Shown one piece after another: positions 1 to 64,000 of a stretch of DNA of 64,000 nt. The DNA comes from Rapana venosa (lineage: Eukaryota > Mollusca > Gastropoda > Neogastropoda > Muricidae), in contig CM054155.1 of the NCBI GenBank assembly GCA_028751875.1, forward strand, positions 15,620,825-15,684,824. The letters run 5' to 3'. The notes under the pieces are model-generated. The model searched no databases, was not told where the DNA came from, and saw only the letters and a list, made by a program, of their open reading frames with translations. The translations under genes and the position numbers were made by a program. Positions within the stretch are counted from its first letter, which is position 1. Every line of letters begins with the position of its first letter.

Positions 1-66
1 TGTGTGTGTGTGTACGTGTGCTGTGGTGTATGTGTGTGTGTTGTGTGCGTGTGTTTGTGTGCGCAG

Positions 67-25567
<25,501 letters not shown>

Positions 25568-25753
25568 AGGGGCCTTCTGATTGAAGCCACCATGGTCCCG
25601 CCAGCACTGAGCTCTGACAGAGACACACGCCTTGCGTTGTCCAAAATTCCATACTTTGAAGAATAGTGTGTCTATACTCTTGTGGTCGTAGACTGCAACT
25701 GTTTTCGAGACTGCAAGCACCCTGCACTGCAAACACACACACACACACACACA

Positions 25754-25800
<47 letters not shown>

Positions 25801-25880
25801 GCGCGCGCGCGCGCGCGGTACGTGCGTGCGCACGGGTAATTTTTTCTGCTCCTAAATAAATATTTGCCGAGAAAAGTGTA
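25568..25880 (+). other. GH31 3' UTR with poly(A) signal
   Basis: Non-coding sequence after the stop. It contains a (CA)n/(ACGC)n/(GC)n microsatellite at about 25733-25816 and an AATAAA at 25855-25860, the first canonical poly(A) signal after the stop. The cleavage site is a guess, about 20 bases beyond. Confidence 0.55.
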
Positions 25881-26149
25881 GAGTGTACACAGTAAGTCGT
25901 TCAAGTAGGCAATGTGTGTTCCAGAAGAGGCATCCATTTTGAAAATGTTTGTTGGAATTGGAATCTTACCTTACGAAGAACGCATTAAACTGCCTTAGTA
26001 AAGTGTGTTTTGGGCAATTCTGCTTTTTAGAATTCCAGTATCAAAGAACTTCATTTAAAATCAAATAACATTTTTCATGAGAGAGTTATATCACTGACAA
26101 CAATTTTTTCAAACATTTCTGATCTTTCGGATCTTCAGGAATGAATGGG

Positions 26150-26890
26150 AACTAAACACAGCTGACTTTGATATTGTTTTTACTAATGCTAAAAAAAAAG
26201 AAGACAGCACTGCTGTGGCTGATATAGCTAGATATCATATTGAAGAAAACTACCGTAAATATCTTATAGTTTCACAAATGAATTGGCTGGACGGGCATTA
26301 GTAATACCAACGTTAAAGGTGAGAACATATTTAGGTAAGGATTTTTTCACATTGCTGAGTTTTTTTGACGGCCTTAAAGTGTTTCATTAAATCTTTCATC
26401 ACTATGATTAAGATGATGTATTGATCCTAAAACTGTTTTACAAGCATTAAAAGGTTTTAAGTCTAAGGTGAGAGGAAGTTTTATCTATTGAAATTCATCA
26501 CGAATAGCTGTTATCCTTACTTGGTACTATCATGTCCTTTTGCTGGATTTTATCACAATGTGGACTCCGTGGAAATGAATGGGCTGACTGTTCTCCGAAA
26601 ATGCTACGACGTGGTCTTCAGGAAGGTTACCATTTTCTGAAGAAAGCTTACTAGAATCATGGGCGCATATCACAGCAGAGTTCTTCAGACAACCCTTTCC
26701 AAAGTTGTGACAAAATGTGTTATTGTTGTAACATACTGCTTAGAGGTCTGACATATAGATCTAGACTTAGATTAGATATATGTAGAACGATATTTTGTGA
26801 ACACATTATGCATATTATATGGGTTTTGATTTACACATTGAACCACTTCTACCATATTTTCGTGGCATAATTTTAGATAAAATTATAATG
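26150..26890 (+). mobile_element. Decayed non-LTR retrotransposon, RNase H region (+)
   Basis: Broken frames read IVFTNAKKKEDSTAVADIA, then ALKGFKSKVRGS and CWILSQCGLRGNEWAD. The last is the CW(I/V)PSHVG..GNE.AD motif of retrotransposon RNase H. Many stops and frameshifts. Confidence 0.6.
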
Positions 26891-27164
26891 ATGTCACTTG
26901 TACAAATCTTGTTCTAAGGTGTTTATGCTGGAGACAGCCAGAAGTCTACTTTAAAATGCTCTGGTTTGATTTTCATCAAAGATGTTAGACAGCCAAAAGT
27001 GTACTTTAAAATAAGTGGGTTTGATTTTCACAAAGAGTTTATTCCGACATGTAGTCACGGATGACAATTTTTACAAAGCACAAAGATCTAGCCTTAAAAG
27101 GTCATTTGGGATATGTTGATTGTAAATAGAAGTGTAAAGCAGAAAATGCTTGGATGAACTTTTT

Positions 27165-27300
27165 CTTCTTCATGGACAACTATTGGGATCTACCATATGA
27201 ACGAAAATGAGTTGTGCTGCCGTTAAGCGCCTGACAAGTCAGGCCCAGCACATCCTACTCCGGCCTGGACTTTTTACAGACTGTGAATGACGCTGCCGTT
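27165..27300 (-). mobile_element. SINE-D fragment
   Basis: Contains GCCTGACAAGTCAGGC (27229-27244) and the CATATGAACGAAAATGAGTT block. Neither end is preserved. Confidence 0.6.
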
Positions 27301-27519
27301 GTGTAAGTTTTTCCCTCTGAAAGTGGGTAGGTTTTTCACATAAAAGGATTTTTTATATTCATTATTATTAAGGTAACAAAATCACTGATTGCATTGTTGT
27401 GGCTTATCGAAGTGTGTAATCAGACACAATGACTTTTTATTTGTAAACTCTGTGTGTGTGTGTGTGTTCCTTCTTTAATTTAACGTCTTTACACTTGAAG
27501 TGGTATCAGACAAAATAAC

Positions 27520-27575
27520 TGTGTGTGTGTGTGTGTGTGTTGTGTGTGTGTGTGTGTGTGTTGTGTGTGTTATGT

Positions 27576-27637
<62 letters not shown>
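27520..27637. repeat. (TG)n microsatellite
   Basis: TG array that abuts the 3' end of the minus-strand retroelement. Confidence 0.95.
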
Positions 27638-27639
<2 letters not shown>

Positions 27640-28785
27640 CTGGTCTCTACAAATACACGACACATTTCGACTGAATTTAGTTTTGAGGGCATCGAGTCTT
27701 AATCTAAATATCAGACTTTTCAACACCCTATGTGTCAAATTGTTCTTAGAATGTAAGTCTTTATATTTAGACTTGATAGATTCACGTCTGACACATCCAT
27801 TTGGTTTTTATGTAGCATGATATAAAGTCTCAAAATGGTCCCAGCAAATTTTCTTGAGAAGACAGCACCCCTCTCGCAAGCAAGGACAGCGGAATTTGTA
27901 TTTTGATGGTACTTTGGATGTTCATTGTCCTCTTTTTAGCAGTACTATCTGCCCGTTCGTTTCACCAAAGACCACAATGGGAAGGAATCCAACAGAAATG
28001 TACACAGGTACCAGTATGGGGAAAAAAAGAACAACTTCGGTCACAACATCACCTCTCATATTAGTATTAAAATACTTAAAAGACTGAAGAACAGACTTTG
28101 AATCAACACAGAATAATACTTGAAAACATGTCAAAGGTAGATTTAGCAGGTAATTTAACGCCATTACAATAGCAACAAGGCTGACAAAATTGAAGTCTTC
28201 CAATATAATAAGACCTTTCAATTTTCAGAGCAGGAATAACAAATCCAGCACCTGCATCTTTATTATCAAGTACAGAGCCGTCTGTGTAGACTTTTAAATG
28301 ATTATCATAATTTTTATGAATATGGGATCTCATCATCATCATCATCATCATCATCAGTCCCGTGACCTTGGCTGTCGTGGAGGAGACACGAAAGACGATG
28401 CCGTGGTAAGCCTCCTCCATCCATCTCGGTCCTCGGCTCTGCGCAGTAGTGCCGAGTCATCCATCCTGGTCCATTCTCTGATGTTGTCCATCCATGACTT
28501 GTTCTGTCTTCCCCTCTTTCTGCCACCTTCGAGTGTTCCCTGCATGGGATCTAATGAAGGCCAATAAAGCCGGACTGTCATTTTTTTTTTTAAAGCTCAA
28601 TATAATCTATGTCAAATTTAGCAGTATGAAGCTCCCAAGTGGGAATAATACTGAACGACAATTTAGGAGCAACATTTTTTTGATTCACACCTGAATTTTC
28701 AAACAGATCAGATGTAAAACTTCCTATTGGAGTTAAAGAACTTGTAGTTTTTGCACTTTTAGGATAATGGGATTCAGCTTTTAAA
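27638..28785 (-). pseudogene. Decayed non-LTR retrotransposon, RT-end and RNase H (minus strand)
   Basis: Minus-strand pieces in order: ..SFSIIPTWELHTAKFDIDYIE (28590-28785), HLKVYTDGSVLDNKDAGAGF (about 28225-28320, RNase H YTDGS), CVDSKSVLQSFKYFNTNMRG, VHFCWIPSHCG..NERADS (about 27930-27980), and HRVLKSLIFRLRLDALKTKF (about 27660-27730). This is the usual order for Jockey/I-like elements with RNase H. It is broken by frameshifts, stops and an insertion at 28340-28583. Confidence 0.75.
28340..28583 (-). mobile_element. Nested non-LTR tail with (ATG)n end
   Basis: Minus-strand open stretch reads LEGGRKRGRQNKSWMDNIRE, then DSALLRRAEDRDGW, and ends in a (GAT)n run. It is the C-terminal tail of a different endonuclease/reverse-transcriptase element and splits the RNase H element around it. 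Confidence 0.75.
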
Positions 28786-28817
<32 letters not shown>

Positions 28818-28994
28818 ATTCATGTTTTTGGTTGCCCACAATATCTAGATATGTTGCATATCTTTAATTTACAAGAGTCTTCGAAATTCACATACTGTAC
28901 AAACATTACTAGAAAAACAAATACTGTAAGGGTGCATATCTCTTACAAATGCTTCAGAGAATTCAGAAGAATACTGCTTTTTTTCTTGCTTTTT

Positions 28995-29400
28995 TTTCCG
29001 TTCCAAGATAGAGCTCTGAGGTTTACCAATGGTGAGAATTTTGTGTATGCCACTGTTTTATTTTCCATTTAGGTAGCTGCATTCTGATTTCGAGGGTGGT
29101 GTCTAAACACGACATATGTGCGCGTCTGGGGTTTGTTTGTATTTCTTTGTTATCCGTTTCTACGGATTCACAATGGTCTACTATTCCAAAAGACGGAACG
29201 GGTTTATAAGGTGTGCGCAAGGTGTTCTGCGTGCGTTCCCACACAGGGCCTCGGTTTATAGTCTCATCGAAGGACTTTGACATTCAATTCGATTTTTCTT
29301 TTTGGTCAAACAGGAAAGAAAGGGCAAGGCTGAGAATCGAACCCAGAACCTCATGGTTTACTTGTCGGCAGGCGAACGTCTTAACCATCCTGCCACCCTC
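28995..29400 (-). mobile_element. SINE-A-like composite with tRNA-like head
   Basis: SINE-C-type tail (AGAGCTCTGAGGTTTACCAA), SINE-A body (GTGCGTTCCCACACAGGGCC) and, on the minus strand, a head with B box GGGTTCGATTCTC (29336-29348 complement). The head is repeated at 29560-29620. Confidence 0.65.
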
Positions 29401-29429
29401 AGTTTCCTGCTTTTCAAGATCTGCTTATA

Positions 29430-30140
29430 ATATTATGATATAATGATCGCTCCTTTCTCTCATTCTCTCCCTTTACCTGTTGATCAGTCACTTTCGTCTT
29501 TCCTTGTTATTGTAAATACTTTGGGTTTTTGCTGTTGTTGCTGTTGTTCAACGGTTTGGGAACCTCATGGTTTACTTGTTGGCAGGCGAACGTCTTAACC
29601 ATCCTGCCACCCATTTCCTGCTTTTCAAGATCTGCTTATATAATTATAATAATAATAATAAATGGAACTTATATAGCCCTATAACTTGCAAAGACAAATC
29701 AAGGTGTATGCATTCAACCTAATCTTACACAGTCATGCAATCAATGATAAATAATCATAATCAATAGTTTAAACAAACAGATATTTACAAACATGGTGTG
29801 CTGCAGACAAAATCTATGAAATAAAATTTCAATAGTCAAATGTTTTTCAAAAGCACACACACACTCACAGGGTGATAGGACATGGGTTAGTGAATGTGGG
29901 ATAGCGCTGATATGAAACAGGAGGGGAGAAGTCTTAGGTTTGAAATAAATATGTCTTGAGGCTGGATTTAAAAGTGTCATAACTAGGTTTCTGACGAAGA
30001 GAGAGAGGGAGCTTATATGATATAATTATCACTCCTTTCCCTCATTCTCTCCCTTTACCTGTTGATCAGTCACTTTCGTCTTTCCTGTTATGTAACTAAT
30101 TTGGATTTTTGTTGTTGTTGCTGTTGTTGTTCAACGGTGT
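29430..30140. repeat. Local duplication before the gap
   Basis: A block with CTCATTCTCTCCCTTTACCT, TTGATCAGTCACTTTCGTC and (GTT)n occurs at 29440-29555 and again at 30020-30135. Between them lies an (AAT)n/TATATAGCCCTATAACTTGC dispersed repeat (29640-29720) like that at 8867-8985. Confidence 0.7.
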
Positions 30141-30196
30141 CGGCATACCAAATATGTTTCATTATATTGTGAATGTCATTACAGACATGTTGAAAT

Positions 30197-30696
30197 NNNN
30201 NNNNNNNNNNNNNNNNNNNNNNNNNNNNNNNNNNNNNNNNNNNNNNNNNNNNNNNNNNNNNNNNNNNNNNNNNNNNNNNNNNNNNNNNNNNNNNNNNNNN
30301 NNNNNNNNNNNNNNNNNNNNNNNNNNNNNNNNNNNNNNNNNNNNNNNNNNNNNNNNNNNNNNNNNNNNNNNNNNNNNNNNNNNNNNNNNNNNNNNNNNNN
30401 NNNNNNNNNNNNNNNNNNNNNNNNNNNNNNNNNNNNNNNNNNNNNNNNNNNNNNNNNNNNNNNNNNNNNNNNNNNNNNNNNNNNNNNNNNNNNNNNNNNN
30501 NNNNNNNNNNNNNNNNNNNNNNNNNNNNNNNNNNNNNNNNNNNNNNNNNNNNNNNNNNNNNNNNNNNNNNNNNNNNNNNNNNNNNNNNNNNNNNNNNNNN
30601 NNNNNNNNNNNNNNNNNNNNNNNNNNNNNNNNNNNNNNNNNNNNNNNNNNNNNNNNNNNNNNNNNNNNNNNNNNNNNNNNNNNNNNNNNNNNNNNN
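30197..30696. other. Assembly gap (500 N)
   Basis: Exactly 500 N, a typical scaffolding placeholder. It falls where the DDX3 promoter and any 5' UTR exon would be expected. Confidence 0.99.
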
Positions 30697-30781
30697 CGTG
30701 ACGTCGCTTTCCCTGGTAGGGATTTTTGTGAACAGAAAGTGTCTCTCAATTTTGGGACGAGGTTCATCAAAGCTCCATAAC
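30697..30781 (+). promoter_or_regulatory. DDX3: DDX3 5' UTR next to the assembly gap
   Basis: Sequence between the gap and the start codon, beginning with a TGACGTCG stretch that resembles a CRE half-site. It holds no stop in frame with the ATG, so an upstream extension cannot be excluded. The promoter probably lies in the 500 unknown bases. Confidence 0.4.
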
Positions 30782-63891
<33,110 letters not shown>

Positions 63892-64000
63892 GCGTCAGGT
63901 GAGTAGTGGCTGCAGTGAATCGTCAGGAATGCCTTGCTGGGAAGAAGAAAAGAGAATTCAGGGGATTCTGAGAGAGAATGGATTCAGAGCGACAATGATC
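63892..64000 (+). other. DDX3: DDX3 3' UTR start with a donor-like site
   Basis: CAG|gtgagt at 63896-63904, 7 bases after the stop, is a near-perfect donor. The 3' UTR is probably split by an intron that continues past the window. Confidence 0.45.

Overview
The window is animal nuclear DNA. It has two intron-rich protein-coding genes, both on the + strand, with GT-AG introns full of simple repeats, minisatellites, tRNA-derived SINEs, decayed non-LTR retrotransposons and cut-and-paste DNA transposons. Exon sizes, codon choice and repeat content suit a lophotrochozoan, most likely a mollusc and perhaps a gastropod. That placement is an inference. A 500-base run of N at 30197-30696 shows this is a draft assembly.

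Gene 1 (67-25567) is the 3' part of a glycoside hydrolase family 31 alpha-glucosidase (sucrase-isomaltase / maltase-glucoamylase / acid alpha-glucosidase group). Twelve exons are visible. They run from just after the catalytic nucleophile region, through the acid/base aspartate (GAT at 2149-2151), to the stop codon. Earlier exons lie left of the window. One exon junction (exon 7 to 8) is out of frame by one base.

The intergenic stretch (25568-30781) holds the 3' UTR, two decayed RNase H-bearing retrotransposons in opposite orientation, a second retroelement tail nested in one of them, SINE pieces and the gap.

Gene 2 (30782-63891) is a complete DDX3/PL10/Belle DEAD-box RNA helicase. It has 16 coding exons, 739 residues by my count, an intact frame, all the helicase motifs, the N-terminal CRM1-type export motif and YIPPHLR motif, and RGG/GGY-rich ends. 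A donor-like site 7 bases after the stop suggests a 3' UTR intron.

The most interesting material is in the introns of gene 2. Two copies of an apparently unclassified ~2.7 kb element with ~30-bp terminal inverted repeats lie at 33342-37109 and 41980-44682. Both carry a minus-strand terminal exon with a poly(A) signal and many short GTAAC/CGACACC motifs. One copy has been hit by a TTAA-flanked piggyBac-like element, and the other copy preserves the empty site. The other copy itself sits inside a decayed reverse transcriptase. A second TTAA element ends 41 bases from an exon. Several tandem arrays abut or copy splice signals: the exon 5 donor of DDX3 is repeated about 14 times downstream, and GH31 exon 5 is squeezed between a 25-bp array and a pentamer array.
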